Assembly: GCF_030129945.1 (NCBI RefSeq)
Contig: NZ_JARRAF010000004.1
Span: 124,001 to 188,000 of the forward strand
From: Parachitinimonas caeni
GTDB lineage: Bacteria; Pseudomonadota; Gammaproteobacteria; Burkholderiales; Chitinimonadaceae
Direction of reading: 5' to 3'
DNA: 64,000 nucleotides
Under the pieces are notes generated by a model. The model did not search any database, had not been told where the DNA came from, and saw nothing but the letters and a program-made list of their open reading frames with translations. The translations under genes and the position numbers were made by a program. Numbering within the stretch: the first letter of the stretch is position 1; every line of letters begins with the position of its first letter. This document shows, in pieces, positions 27,008 through 36,258 of this stretch.

Positions 27008-27277
27008 ATGCCTACCATCGCTTTCACTCACCATCTGCAACGCCATGCCCCTGCCCACACCGTGGCGGTTGACGCCAACTCGGTGGCGGCCGCACTCAAT
27101 CTGGTCTTCGCGGCGTATCCCGCCTTGCGGGGCTATGTCATGGACGAACACAGCCATTTGCGGCGTCATGTTGCGGTGTTCGTCAACGGCGCCATGCTGC
27201 GCCGGGGCGATGTGCTGTCCAACCCTATCCCTCCTGATGCTGAAATCTACGTGATGCAAGCGCTCTCTGGCGGGTGA
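27008..27277 (+). CDS. MoaD/ThiS-like ubiquitin-fold protein
   Basis: An 89-residue beta-grasp protein ending in ALSGG, the Gly-Gly tail that is adenylated and thiocarboxylated in sulfur carriers. The pattern NSVAAALNLVFAAYPALRGY, VAVFVNGAMLRRGD and IPPDAEIYVMQALSGG matches the MoaD/ThiS family. AGAGGGG precedes ATG 27008. No moaE, thiG, moeB or thiF gene lies nearby, so a role in ordinary molybdopterin or thiamine synthesis is not supported by context. In other bacteria such small MoaD-like genes are found near BNR-propeller genes; one is 4 kb downstream here (31277). Confidence 0.82.
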   Translation: MPTIAFTHHLQRHAPAHTVAVDANSVAAALNLVFAAYPALRGYVMDEHSHLRRHVAVFVNGAMLRRGDVLSNPIPPDAEIYVMQALSGG

Positions 27278-27493
27278 GTAGTATTGGTAGGGGGTGATCC
27301 AGAGAAATCTGTGTTCGCTGCAATTTTCGGGGCTGTGTGAGCGCTATGTCTTGAAAATCAGCGCTGTGCGGCATCAATGCTTCTCTGCAGTGCTGAATAC
27401 CGGTCTGAAGCCACGGTCTTGCGAGGTCTCCAAACAATTCATGGGTAAACAGAAATGGCAATGTGGGGTTGCCACCCGGCTTTGAGGTGATGC

Positions 27494-28237
27494 ATGAAAT
27501 ATCCGGCAATCTGGCTGGGTGGGTGCCTGTTGTGTTCTGTCGCCATCGCCGAGGAACCCGTGCGGCTGGCAATTGGAGATTGGCCACCTTATACCTCGCC
27601 AAGCAATCCCAAAGCCAAGCTGATTGAGCGCATCGTGACCGAAGCCTTCCGACTGGAAGGGTTGCGTACGGAATATGAATACCTACCTTGGAAGCGTAGC
27701 TATTTATATGTGCAGGAAGGCAAGTCTGACGGGACTTTCCCCTGGAACAAGACGGATGAAAGGGAGCGCGAGTTCATTTACAACAAGATCCCGCTGGTGC
27801 GGGACGAGGGTGTGTACTTTCATCTCAAGTCCACCAAGTTTGACTGGCATGTCTTTGACGATATCCGCAAGTACAAGGTTGGCTACACCATCGGCTACAA
27901 GCAGGAGCAGCTTTATAAGAAGAGCGGGATTGAAGCGGACCCGGCCATGACGGCCGATCTTAATTTCAAGAAGATGCTGGCAGGGCGTATCGACGTCTAC
28001 CACACCTCCAAAGTGGTGGGTTACGCCCTGATCAACGAGCACTTTACTCCGGCCGAACGCAAGCTGTTCACGCATCACCCGAAGGTCATCGAAGAGAACG
28101 TCTACTATCTGCTGTTTTCGCGCAAGACGCCTAACGGCCAGCAACTGGCAGATAAGCTTGATGCCGGTTTACAGAAAATGATTGATTCGGGTGCCTATGC
28201 AAAACTCGTGGCCGAATACACCGAACCCTCGCCCTGA
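27494..28237 (+). CDS. Periplasmic solute-binding protein, family 3
   Basis: A 247-residue protein with a signal peptide (AIWLGGCLLCSVAIA, cut before EEPVR) and a family-3 binding fold: LAIGDWPPYTSPSNP, EYLPWKRSYLYVQEGKSDGT, YNKIPLVRDEGVYF and a C-terminal LDAGLQKMIDSGAYAKLVAE. GAGGTG precedes ATG 27494. The ligand is probably an amino acid or similar small polar molecule. As with the 21524 protein, no permease or ATPase genes adjoin it. Confidence 0.85.
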   Translation: MKYPAIWLGGCLLCSVAIAEEPVRLAIGDWPPYTSPSNPKAKLIERIVTEAFRLEGLRTEYEYLPWKRSYLYVQEGKSDGTFPWNKTDEREREFIYNKIPLVRDEGVYFHLKSTKFDWHVFDDIRKYKVGYTIGYKQEQLYKKSGIEADPAMTADLNFKKMLAGRIDVYHTSKVVGYALINEHFTPAERKLFTHHPKVIEENVYYLLFSRKTPNGQQLADKLDAGLQKMIDSGAYAKLVAEYTEPSP

Positions 28238-28338
28238 TCCGCCCACAGTGAACTTTGCCGACAACGCCGAGTCTCGATAAGGCAGACGAACGGGTCTGCT
28301 TGCTGCCCACCATGCGGGTTACAACGGAGAGGCCACCG

Positions 28339-28746
28339 ATGAAACGACTGTTTGTAAAAGCCCTTGCCACCGGTTTGCTGGGTCTTGGTACATGCCTGAC
28401 GCCTGCTTGGGGGTATTCGGATCTATCCGAAGTGTCGTTTGCGGGTTCCTTTGTCGTGGTGGCCGGGTCGGCCTCGTTGCTGTCTGGCGGCGCCGAACTG
28501 GTGGTCGAGTCGGTGGGCAAAGTCGGTGAATCGACGGTGGCGGTGCTCAAGGAGCTTGGCAGAGGTGGCAAGGTGACCGTCGAGCTGAGCGCCCAAGGTG
28601 TGGGGACGGTATTGCTGGCAACGGGGCAGGTCGTCAATGTGGTGTCTGAAGCAACCGGAACCGCACTGGTGGCATCGGGTAAGCTGATCGCCTACCTACC
28701 CAATGAGGTTGGCAAGGGCTTGCTGCATCACTCCAGAGCCCGATGA
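28339..28746 (+). CDS. Small exported glycine/valine/serine-rich protein upstream of DUF2145
   Basis: A 135-residue protein with a signal peptide (ALATGLLGLGTCLTPAWG). The mature part is low-complexity and rich in small residues (FVVVAGSASLLSGGAELVVE, AQGVGTVLLATGQVVNVVSE), suggesting a helical or glycine-zipper hydrophobic protein. ATG 28339 follows GGAGAGG. Its stop overlaps the start of the DUF2145 gene (ATGA), so the two are coupled. Function is unknown. Confidence 0.7.
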   Translation: MKRLFVKALATGLLGLGTCLTPAWGYSDLSEVSFAGSFVVVAGSASLLSGGAELVVESVGKVGESTVAVLKELGRGGKVTVELSAQGVGTVLLATGQVVNVVSEATGTALVASGKLIAYLPNEVGKGLLHHSRAR

Positions 28747-29534
28747 TCAGGCTGGCGCGGGCGCTGGTTGCCACGCTCCTTCTGGGCATTGGTATCGTGC
28801 AAGCGGGCCAGAACTGCGAAGAAAAGCCGATAACGCTGGATGCTGCCAGCAAGGCTTTTTCGCTGGCTTCGAAGCTGCGCGACAGATTGGAAGCCAGCAA
28901 TGATGAAGTGGTGATTCTGGGCCGCATCGGGCGGGATATGAGCCGCTACGGTTTACGCTATTCGCATGCGGGTTATGCCTGGAGAGACCATCCTAAAGGG
29001 CGCTGGTTGGTGCGGCATGCCCTGAATCGCTGCGGCACGGCTGAGTCGGATATCTACGACGAGGGGCTGGCCAACTTCTTCATGGACGACCCGCTTTATT
29101 ACGAAGTGTTGGTGCTCCGTCTCAAACCCGAATTGCAGTCGCGGCTTGCCCTGGCCCTGAAGCAACCGCTACGGCTGCATGAGCCACGCTATAACCTGGT
29201 GGCCTACCCATTTTCCAGTCAGTATCAAAACTCCAACCAGTGGCTCCTGGAGACCCTGGCATCGGCTGAAATGCCCGGCGACCCCGGCTCACCGCTCGGG
29301 CGTGAGCAGGCGCAACGCTGGCTCCGGCAGAATGGCTATCTACCCAGTACGCTCTACATTCCAACCCTGACCCGGCTGGGTGGGCGAATCACGCGAGCCA
29401 ATATCGCTTTCGATGACCACCCATTTGGTCGTCGCATGGCCGGTCAGATTGATGTCGCGACCGTTGAGTCGATTGCCGCGTATATCGACAAGCAGGGAGA
29501 GCTCATCAAGCAGGAAGTCCTGACCTTGCCCTGA
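28743..29534 (+). CDS. DUF2145 family exported protein
   Basis: A 263-residue protein with a signal peptide (LVATLLLGIGIVQA). Family-like segments are SLASKLRDRLEASNDEVVIL, MSRYGLRYSHAGYAWRDHPK and GTAESDIYDEGLANFFMDDP. The HAG/DD and GRW motifs suggest an NlpC/P60-like or amidase-type envelope hydrolase fold, though no catalytic triad can be assigned with confidence. It starts inside the stop of the small exported gene, so the pair likely works together in the periplasm. A variant hairpin repeat follows the stop codon. Confidence 0.72.
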   Translation: MIRLARALVATLLLGIGIVQAGQNCEEKPITLDAASKAFSLASKLRDRLEASNDEVVILGRIGRDMSRYGLRYSHAGYAWRDHPKGRWLVRHALNRCGTAESDIYDEGLANFFMDDPLYYEVLVLRLKPELQSRLALALKQPLRLHEPRYNLVAYPFSSQYQNSNQWLLETLASAEMPGDPGSPLGREQAQRWLRQNGYLPSTLYIPTLTRLGGRITRANIAFDDHPFGRRMAGQIDVATVESIAAYIDKQGELIKQEVLTLP

Positions 29535-29538
29535 CCTG

Positions 29539-29616
29539 GGTTCTGTTGACGTGAGGTTTACAGATCGCGTTTCGAAGTGAAGCCCGGCGACTGCAAACCT
29601 CACGACAACAGAACCT
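29539..29616. repeat. Divergent hairpin copy of the repeat family
   Basis: GGTTCTGTTGACGTGAGGTT and its near-perfect complement ending ACGACAACAGAACCT enclose a 34-nt centre with ATCGCGTTTCGA, which also occurs in the 36259 copy. The arms differ at one position, so the hairpin has been kept. Confidence 0.75.
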
Positions 29617-29794
29617 CTCCAACCCATCTCGGCGCGGGCTTCACGTCATCCAGGCACGGCGTTTGGGCTGATGCGCCGCAAGGAAATCAACCGAGGCTTG
29701 GCTTTTTGCCGCCAGATATTTAAATACTGCTTTTATTGCGCTCGTCCTTATTTAAATTCCGGGTTTGTCGCCATTTCAGATAAAAAGGTCAGAT

Positions 29795-30265
29795 ATGAAT
29801 AAAAAGTGGGGAATTGCGTTGGCAGGGGTGGTGGTTGCGGCATTTGCAGTCGGCGGTGTGGTATGGATTGCGCGCAGTCTGCCCTGGAGCAATGCCCTGA
29901 CCAATGCTTTGCCCGGCAAGCAGATTGAGGAAGGGCTGACCCAAGGGTTGGTTGAAGCGGCTGCCGATATAAATAAGAAAGCGCCAACGATGGTCGACGA
30001 CACGACACGGCTTGATCGGGCCGAAGCCAGCGCAGGGGCTCGGATGGCGTATTTTTATACCTTGCCGAATTTTGCTGCGGCAGATCTGGAGAAATCGGTT
30101 TTCCAGTCTTCACAAAAGGCGGCGCTTATCAAGAATATTTGCAGCAACATCGCCATGAAGCCCTCAATCGAATTGGGCGCGGTGTTTATCTTTCATTACA
30201 AAAGTAGCGATGGTGTGGATTTGGCGAGTATTGAGATCAGCAAGAAAGATTGCCATTCACATTAA
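29795..30265 (+). CDS. Membrane-anchored protein of unknown function
   Basis: A 156-residue protein. An N-terminal transmembrane segment (GIALAGVVVAAFAVGGVVWI) is followed by a periplasmic domain with NKKAPTMVDDTTRLDRAEAS, ARMAYFYTLPNFAAADLEKS and CSNIAMKPSIELGAVFIFHY. Two cysteines (ICSN, KKDCHSH) could pair. ATG 29795 has AAAAAGGT upstream; the frame opens at 29765. The family is not recognised. Confidence 0.62.
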   Translation: MNKKWGIALAGVVVAAFAVGGVVWIARSLPWSNALTNALPGKQIEEGLTQGLVEAAADINKKAPTMVDDTTRLDRAEASAGARMAYFYTLPNFAAADLEKSVFQSSQKAALIKNICSNIAMKPSIELGAVFIFHYKSSDGVDLASIEISKKDCHSH

Positions 30266-30321
30266 TCATCATCCAAATCCATCATCATCCAAATCCAGCG
30301 AAGCGCGATTGGCATGGCTAC

Positions 30322-31107
30322 TTAGTTTTGCCGGCTCTGTTGCCAGCAACGCCATAGATACCAGCCCCCCCACGCCCAACTTGTCAGCATGATGCCGGCG
30401 CCCAGCAGGTGTGCAAGGGTGGCGAGGCGCTGATCCCAATGCAGCAAGCCGAGTGGTTCGAGAATATTGTGCCAGTCGTGTCGCAAGGCCCGGTTATCAG
30501 CGATTTCTTCGGTATATTCGCCAATCAGCGGCATATCCATTGCCGTGGCGTCGCCGATGTAGGGGGCAACATCCATGACACTCTGCCCCATCCACCACAC
30601 GCAGAAACTGGCTGAAAACGGCTTGCTTTCGCGCCAGACAAAGACTCCCGCCAGGATCAGCGGCAGCAGGCACTGAAACAGGCTGCCGCCCAAAAAGGTC
30701 ATCCACTCGCCAAAAGGTCGAAACAGCACATGGCCGAATTCATGAAACGGTAGATTTACCTGATGCATGAAGGATGCGCCGATGTGGTTGTCTCGCCAGT
30801 TGCTGAAGATAAAGTTCAGCCCCCATAGCAAAAACACGCCAAACGCCAGGGCCTCAATGGCCAGAATGGTGGTATCCACCTGATTCGGGAGTGCAAACAG
30901 ACGGGTCTGCAATTTGGCGACCCAGCCGGCTTCGTCTTCGATCTCCTCGCTGGCCGATAGGCGCGCGGCGGGCTTGCCGGCGGCGCGGTTGGCCAGATGT
31001 TCGGCGTACTTGGCAAAGACAATGCCACAGCGTGGACATTCGGTGGCGGGGGCGGTGTCGCTGGGTTGGCGGCTATAGCCACACTTGGGGCAGGTAGGAC
31101 GTTCCAT
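30322..31107 (-). CDS. Zinc-ribbon membrane protein with HEFGH motif (M50-like)
   Basis: A 261-residue protein from ATG 31107. The N-terminus is a double zinc ribbon (CPKCGY ... CPRCGIVF). After a charged linker come hydrophobic helices, with HEFGHVLFRPFGEWMTFL between them. HExxH near a membrane helix, with PYIGDATAMDMPLIGEYTEE later, resembles M50 site-2-protease-type metallopeptidases. A third ligand (often NPDG-like) is not clear, so activity is uncertain. A GTG at 31164 could add 19 residues before the ribbon. It faces away from the BNR gene and shares no operon. Confidence 0.7.
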   Translation of the reverse strand: MERPTCPKCGYSRQPSDTAPATECPRCGIVFAKYAEHLANRAAGKPAARLSASEEIEDEAGWVAKLQTRLFALPNQVDTTILAIEALAFGVFLLWGLNFIFSNWRDNHIGASFMHQVNLPFHEFGHVLFRPFGEWMTFLGGSLFQCLLPLILAGVFVWRESKPFSASFCVWWMGQSVMDVAPYIGDATAMDMPLIGEYTEEIADNRALRHDWHNILEPLGLLHWDQRLATLAHLLGAGIMLTSWAWGGWYLWRCWQQSRQN

Positions 31108-31276
31108 AAAGTCTTGGCTGGGCTGGGGCTGGCAATCGGAGAGGGAGTCTTGCAAATTTAGCACCGCTTGGTCGTTTGACGCGCAGTCAGGCTGGCGGCT
31201 TCGCAGGATGTTCGGCTAAACCTATAGCTTGGGGCCTGTCTGACTGGTTGCACGGGCTGTCCTGATAGGGGGTGAG

Positions 31277-32347
31277 ATGAGCAAGCGTATTCTGGTCGGT
31301 AGCCGAAAAGGGCTGTTTGTTTTTGAACACGATGCAGAAGGCTGGCAGCAGAGTGGACACCACTTTGCGGGTGCTGCCGTGACCGCAGTGCTGGCAGAAG
31401 GGCCAGTCTGGCTGGTGGCGTTACGGCATGGCCATTTTGGCCCCAAGCTGCATCGGTCTGATGATGCTGGCCAGACTTGGCGTGAACTGGGCGTGCCGGC
31501 CTTTGATCCGGAAGAGGCGGATAAGCCAGCCGTGGATACGATCTGGTGCCTGACACCCGCAGGGCGAACGCTTTGGGCTGGCTGCCTGCCGCCAGGTTTG
31601 TTCCGGTCGGATGACGGAGGCGAAAGCTGGCAGCTCAACCGTTCACTGTGGGATAGACCGGAACGCAAGGAATGGTTTGGTGGCGGCGCCGATGATGCGG
31701 GCATCCATAGTGTGGTGGCTGATCCGGCCGTTATCGGCAAACTGACGGTGGGGGTGAGCTGTGGCGGCGTCTGGCGCAGTGACGACGATGGCCAGAGCTG
31801 GCGCCAGGCTTCTGCTGGAATGTGGGCCGCTTATATGCCGCCCGAGCGCCGTCATGACCCGAACATTCAAGATCCCCACCGCCTCGCGGTCTGCCGCGAT
31901 GCGCGTCAGTACTGGTGGTGTCAGCATCACAACGCGATTTTCCGTTCAGATGACGACTGCCAGAGCTGGCAGGAACTGTGTCCCGCTGCACCACTCTCCC
32001 ATTTTGGCTTTGCGGTGGCAGCGCATCCTGCTGACCCGCAGACTGCATGGTTTGTGCCGGCGCAGGCGGATGAGTGCCGGATTCCTGAAAATGGCGATTT
32101 TTATGTTTTGCGCACAGAAGATGGTGGTGCCAGCTTCCGCAAGCTCAATCAGGGCTTGCCTTCATCGCCGGCTTATCATCTGGTGTTCCGTCACGCCTTG
32201 GAGGTGGGGCCGGATGGCCAGGATCTGGCGATGGCTTCGACCACAGGTTCGCTATGGGTAAGTATGAACGGCGGTGACAGCTGGCAACGCTTGAGTGCCG
32301 AACTGCCACCGGTGTATTGCCTGGTCTGGCAGCAAGCGGCGCGTTAG
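31277..32347 (+). CDS. BNR/sialidase-type beta-propeller protein
   Basis: A 356-residue protein with repeated Asp-box/BNR-like segments: HRSDDAGQTW, FRSDDGGESW, WRSDDDGQSW, FRSDDDCQSW, LRTEDGGASF and VSMNGGDSW. These give a six- or seven-bladed propeller with the SxDxGxTW pattern. There is no signal peptide and no sialidase FRIP or catalytic set, so sugar hydrolysis is not supported. AGGGGGTGAG precedes ATG 31277. A MoaD/ThiS-like gene 4 kb upstream may be its functional partner, as in other genomes where such genes sit together (inferred). Confidence 0.82.
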   Translation: MSKRILVGSRKGLFVFEHDAEGWQQSGHHFAGAAVTAVLAEGPVWLVALRHGHFGPKLHRSDDAGQTWRELGVPAFDPEEADKPAVDTIWCLTPAGRTLWAGCLPPGLFRSDDGGESWQLNRSLWDRPERKEWFGGGADDAGIHSVVADPAVIGKLTVGVSCGGVWRSDDDGQSWRQASAGMWAAYMPPERRHDPNIQDPHRLAVCRDARQYWWCQHHNAIFRSDDDCQSWQELCPAAPLSHFGFAVAAHPADPQTAWFVPAQADECRIPENGDFYVLRTEDGGASFRKLNQGLPSSPAYHLVFRHALEVGPDGQDLAMASTTGSLWVSMNGGDSWQRLSAELPPVYCLVWQQAAR

Positions 32348-33231
32348 CAATGTGCTTTCAGCCAGTTGACCAGGGCGCGGACTTTGGCTGGCGGCTGGCG
32401 GCTGGCGGGATAAACCGCCGAATAGACGCGATCTGACAAAGTCCAGCTCGGGCAGACGATGCTCAACCTACCTTTGGCGACTTCCGGCTGGATCAGATAG
32501 TCCGGGGCTACCACGAACCCGGAGCCGGCAATGGCGGCCTGTACGGATACTTCGGTGTTATTGGTGCGGAAGACAGAACGCCCCTGTACCACCTGCTGTT
32601 CACCTCTGGGCCCGGTAAAAGCCCAGGTCAACGGGGTTTGCAGGGTCGATAAAACCACCCACGGCGCATTTTGCAGATCGGCAGGGTGCGCAATCGGCCC
32701 ATACGAATCAAGCAGCTGCGGCGAAGCGGCCAGCTGAATGCGGAAGCTACCCAGTTGGGTGGCATGCAGGCTGGAATCTTTCAGATTGCCAACCCGGATA
32801 GCGATGTCGATGCCTTCGGCGATCAGATCGAGATACTCGTCGGTTGCCACGATGTCGATGTCCAAACCAGGATGCAGCTGCGAAAACTCGGCAATCTGCC
32901 TTGCCAGTTTGCATTGGGCGTAGCTGGATGGGGCGGTGATGCGCAGCCGGCCACGCAAATGACCATTGCCGCTATCCAGATCGGCTACGGCATTATCCAG
33001 CGCGGCCAGCGCCGGGGCGCATTCGTTGTAAAGCTGCTCGCCGGCATCGGTCATGGCAACGCGGCGGGTGCTACGGCTGAACAATTCGATCCCGAGCTCC
33101 TTCTCAAGCCTGGCGATCTGATGGCTGACTTGAGATTTGGCGATACCCAAGCGTTCAGCGGCTGCGGTGAATCCTCCGGCCTCGGCCACCGAGACAAAGA
33201 CGGCCAGGCGATTCAAGTCTGAATGAATCAT
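32344..33231 (-). CDS. LysR family transcriptional regulator
   Basis: A 295-residue LTTR. The helix-turn-helix lies at about residues 18-40 (GFTAAAERLGIAKSQVSHQI), followed by the linker helix ELFSRSTRRVAMTDAGEQLY and the two-lobed ligand domain. It resembles the subgroup with N-termini like LNRLAVFVSVAEAGGFT and DLDSGNGHLRGRLRITAPSS. It overlaps the end of the BNR gene by 4 bp in convergent orientation. No obvious divergent catabolic target is adjacent; the divergent gene encodes a lipoprotein peptidase. Confidence 0.93.
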   Translation of the reverse strand: MIHSDLNRLAVFVSVAEAGGFTAAAERLGIAKSQVSHQIARLEKELGIELFSRSTRRVAMTDAGEQLYNECAPALAALDNAVADLDSGNGHLRGRLRITAPSSYAQCKLARQIAEFSQLHPGLDIDIVATDEYLDLIAEGIDIAIRVGNLKDSSLHATQLGSFRIQLAASPQLLDSYGPIAHPADLQNAPWVVLSTLQTPLTWAFTGPRGEQQVVQGRSVFRTNNTEVSVQAAIAGSGFVVAPDYLIQPEVAKGRLSIVCPSWTLSDRVYSAVYPASRQPPAKVRALVNWLKAHC

Positions 33232-33428
33232 ATTTGTTTAAATTTCAAGAACAGACGGTCTTGTATTGTATTGAAGAGGCTGTCAATTGTGTCACGCTTG
33301 CACAACAAACCGACAGAATTTATAGGTCTTTCGACATAGTGAAAAGTGTCATGTACAGAATCGGCAAGCTATGCGTTGGTGGTCAGTTTAATCTTTATAT
33401 TCCCTTGTCATTGCTGGGTTTTGAATGG

Positions 33429-34577
33429 GTGAATCGCTACGGTGTTCAGTATTTTCGCAGTGTTGGAAGGGGTGTCCGCAGAGCCATCAGGGTGCTGATT
33501 GCACTGACGTTTTTGCTCGGTTTAGAGGGATGCGCAGGCTTCAATTTTTTTAGACAAGCTGCTGCAGGGCAGATGGATCTGTTGCAAAGAGCGCAACCGA
33601 TTGATGAGGTTCTAGCCAATCCCGGCACGCCGCCTGCATTGGCAACCAAGCTGAAGCTGGCGGTTGAGATCCGCCGATTTGCCAGCGAGCGCCTGCAGCT
33701 GCCCGATAACGCGGCATATACCCGCTACACCGATGTCGGCCGACCTTATGTGGTGTGGAATGTCATCGCCACGCCAGCTTTGTCCCTGCAGCCGGAAGTC
33801 CACTGCTTTCCCTTTGCGGGATGCGTGCCATATCGCGGCTATCATCTGGAGGCGGATGCCAAGCGTGAGGCAGCGGCGCTGCAGCAGCAGGGACTGGATG
33901 TCTATCTCTATGGCGTGCCGGCCTATTCAACTCTGGGTTGGTTTGATGATCCGCTGCTCAGTACGGTGCTTGGCTATGGCGAGGCTGATCTGGCCCGGCT
34001 GATTTTTCATGAGCTGGCGCATCAGGTGGCCTATGTCGCGGGGGATAGTGCTTTCAACGAAGCGTTTGCGACGGCGGTCGAGCTGGAAGGCATTGAGCTG
34101 TGGCTGGCGCAACGGCAGGATGCCCAGGCATTTGGCCGGTATCAGCTTGGCGAGCAGCGCCGGGCAGGGTTTCATCGCTTGATGCGCGATACCAGACAGC
34201 AGCTGGCTGCGCTTTATGCTACCGATCAGCCGGCAGAAGCGAAGCGACTGGGCAAGCTGGCAGTCTTGCAGGATCTTTCGCAACGTTATCAGCAGCTGAA
34301 ACGGGAATGGGGCGGGTATGGCGGATACGATGGCTGGTTTGATCCCCCCCCGAATAACGCCCACTTCTCGATCCTCGCAACCTACCACGACAAGGTTCCG
34401 GCGCTACGCCGCCTGTTTCAGCAGGAGGGGCGGGACTTTGCCCGTTTTTATCAGCGGATCAGGATGCTGACCGCGATGAGCCAGGCTGGACGTGATGCAG
34501 AACTGGCGCGGCTTGCAGAGGGGCTTCCGGTAGAATCAGCGCCATCGGCAGCTGTCCAGCAAGGAGATAAGCAATGA
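33429..34577 (+). CDS. Predicted lipoprotein aminopeptidase (Aminopep/COG4324 type)
   Basis: About 382 residues from GTG 33429. The N-terminus is basic then hydrophobic and ends in a lipobox ([13 protein letters not shown]), so the protein should be lipid-anchored. The metallopeptidase signature [10 protein letters not shown] is followed by [20 protein letters not shown], as in the PF10023 family. Cysteines [18 protein letters not shown] lie before the active site. Longer starts (33234, 33351) put over 60 residues ahead of the signal and are unlikely. Its stop overlaps the nrdR start (ATGA); with nrdR's own AAGGAGA site, this gives partial coupling. Confidence 0.82.
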   Translation: MNRYGVQYFRSVGRGVRRAIRVLIALTFLLGLEGCAGFNFFRQAAAGQMDLLQRAQPIDEVLANPGTPPALATKLKLAVEIRRFASERLQLPDNAAYTRYTDVGRPYVVWNVIATPALSLQPEVHCFPFAGCVPYRGYHLEADAKREAAALQQQGLDVYLYGVPAYSTLGWFDDPLLSTVLGYGEADLARLIFHELAHQVAYVAGDSAFNEAFATAVELEGIELWLAQRQDAQAFGRYQLGEQRRAGFHRLMRDTRQQLAALYATDQPAEAKRLGKLAVLQDLSQRYQQLKREWGGYGGYDGWFDPPPNNAHFSILATYHDKVPALRRLFQQEGRDFARFYQRIRMLTAMSQAGRDAELARLAEGLPVESAPSAAVQQGDKQ

Positions 34578-35038
34578 AATGCCCGTTTTGTGGCTCACTC
34601 GACACCCAGGTGGTGGATACGCGCATGTCCGACGAAGGGGACAGCGTGCGCCGGCGGCGGCGCTGCGCGGCCTGCGACAAGCGCTTTACCACGCACGAGA
34701 CTGCGGAAGTCCGGTTGCCGCAGGTGGTCAAACTCAATGGCAACCGCGCCGAGTTCGACCGCGAGAAGATCCGGGTCAGCTTCATGCGGGCCTTGCACAA
34801 ACGCCCGGTGCCGACCCAGCTGGTGGATGAAGCCATTGGCCGCATCGTGCAAAAGGTACTGAGCCTGGGTGAACGCGAAATCGATTCGCGCCGGGTCGGC
34901 GAGATGGTGATGGCCGAGCTGGCGCGCCTCGATAAGGTGGCTTACATCCGCTTCGCTTCGGTGTATCGCAGTTTTCAGGATGTGGATGATTTCAAGGACG
35001 TGATCCGCGAAGTGAGCAAGAAAGGCGCCAGCACATGA
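34574..35038 (+). CDS. nrdR: Transcriptional repressor NrdR
   Basis: A 154-residue ATP/dATP-binding repressor of ribonucleotide reductase genes. It has a zinc ribbon with four cysteines (C3, C6, C31, C34) and the [13 protein letters not shown] segment, followed by the ATP cone ([20 protein letters not shown]). The length is standard. It overlaps ribD by 4 bp, the usual betaproteobacterial nrdR-ribD order. AAGGAGA lies 9 nt before the ATG. Confidence 0.97.
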   Translation: MKCPFCGSLDTQVVDTRMSDEGDSVRRRRRCAACDKRFTTHETAEVRLPQVVKLNGNRAEFDREKIRVSFMRALHKRPVPTQLVDEAIGRIVQKVLSLGEREIDSRRVGEMVMAELARLDKVAYIRFASVYRSFQDVDDFKDVIREVSKKGAST

Positions 35039-36141
35039 GCAAGCCAGAGTTCTCAGCAGAAGACCATTTCTTCATGGCAAGGGCGCTGGAGCAGGCCGAG
35101 CGGGGGCGTTATCTGACTTCACCCAATCCGAGTGTTGGCTGCGTGATCGTGCGGGATGGGCTGATGATCGGTGCCGGTCATACGTTGGCAGCGGGGCAGG
35201 ACCACGCCGAGATACAAGCCCTCAAGCAGTGTGCGGCCAAGGGTATCGACCCGGCGGGGGCGACGGCTTATGTCACCTTGGAGCCGTGCAGCCACTTCGG
35301 TCGCACACCGCCCTGCGCCGATGCCTTGGTGAAGGCGGGTTTGCGTCGTGTGGTGGCTGCGTGTACCGACCCCTTCGAGCAAGTTGCCGGACGTGGCCTG
35401 GCGCGGCTGCGCGAAGCAGGCATCGAGACGTCGGTGGGCCTGCTCGAAGCAGAGGCCGAACTGAGCTTGCGCAGTTTTTTCTCGCGTCTGCGTCGCGGCC
35501 GACCCTGGCTGCGCTTGAAAATCGCCATGAGCCTTGACGGCAAAACGGCGCTGGCCAATGGCGAATCGAAGTGGATCACCGGACCTCAGGCGCGTGCCGA
35601 TGTGCAACGCTGGCGGGCACGATCCTGCGCCATGCTGACCGGGGTGGGGACGATCCTGGCCGACGATCCGCTATTAACGGTGCGGGATTTCGATATCGGC
35701 CGCCAGCCGACACGCATCATTGTCGATAGCCGGCTGCGTACCCCGATTACTGCGGCAACTCTGCGCCAGCCCGGACAGATATTGATCGTCTGTGGCGATG
35801 CGCCGGTTGATCGGCAGCAGGCGCTGGAAGCCGCAGGCGCAACCGTACTGCGCATGCCGGGGGCGGATGGTCGAGTTGATCTGGTTGCACTGGTCGCCGA
35901 AATGGGCCGGCGGTCATATAACGAAATAACTGTCGAAGCAGGGGCTACACTGAATGGCGCCTTATTGCAGGCCGGTGTGGTCGATGAACTATTGCTGTAC
36001 CAGGCCCCCATACTGCTTGGCGGCGCTGCTCGGAATGCGGCTGATTTGTCCCTGGCAGCACTGACCGAGCGGATAAGCGGCCGTATGCTGGACCGCCGGC
36101 AGATTGGAGCGGATACCCGGTATCTGCTGGCAAGGGAATAG
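35035..36141 (+). CDS. ribD: Bifunctional riboflavin deaminase/reductase
   Basis: A 368-residue cytosolic enzyme catalysing steps two and three of riboflavin synthesis: deamination of the pyrimidine from GTP cyclohydrolysis, then NADPH reduction of the ribose. The zinc site is HAE (57-59) with [11 protein letters not shown] (C85, C94). The reductase half begins near [20 protein letters not shown] and ends in [20 protein letters not shown]. It is coupled to nrdR. Downstream, ribE is separated by about 2.5 kb that holds a repeat element and three unrelated genes. Confidence 0.97.
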   Translation: MSKPEFSAEDHFFMARALEQAERGRYLTSPNPSVGCVIVRDGLMIGAGHTLAAGQDHAEIQALKQCAAKGIDPAGATAYVTLEPCSHFGRTPPCADALVKAGLRRVVAACTDPFEQVAGRGLARLREAGIETSVGLLEAEAELSLRSFFSRLRRGRPWLRLKIAMSLDGKTALANGESKWITGPQARADVQRWRARSCAMLTGVGTILADDPLLTVRDFDIGRQPTRIIVDSRLRTPITAATLRQPGQILIVCGDAPVDRQQALEAAGATVLRMPGADGRVDLVALVAEMGRRSYNEITVEAGATLNGALLQAGVVDELLLYQAPILLGGAARNAADLSLAALTERISGRMLDRRQIGADTRYLLARE

Positions 36142-36258
36142 GCTGATGTGAGCCAGCCGGGGCCGTGGCGGGCAAACCTGCTGTGCCAGGCAGTGTCTGC
36201 CGGTAGAGGCAGAAGATGAACCGACGCCAAGCCTGGCCGTGACTTGAGGCAACAGAAC

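Noticed and set aside
31277..32347. True sialidase
   Set aside because: Asp-box repeats are present, but there is no export signal, no FRIP motif and no arginine triad.
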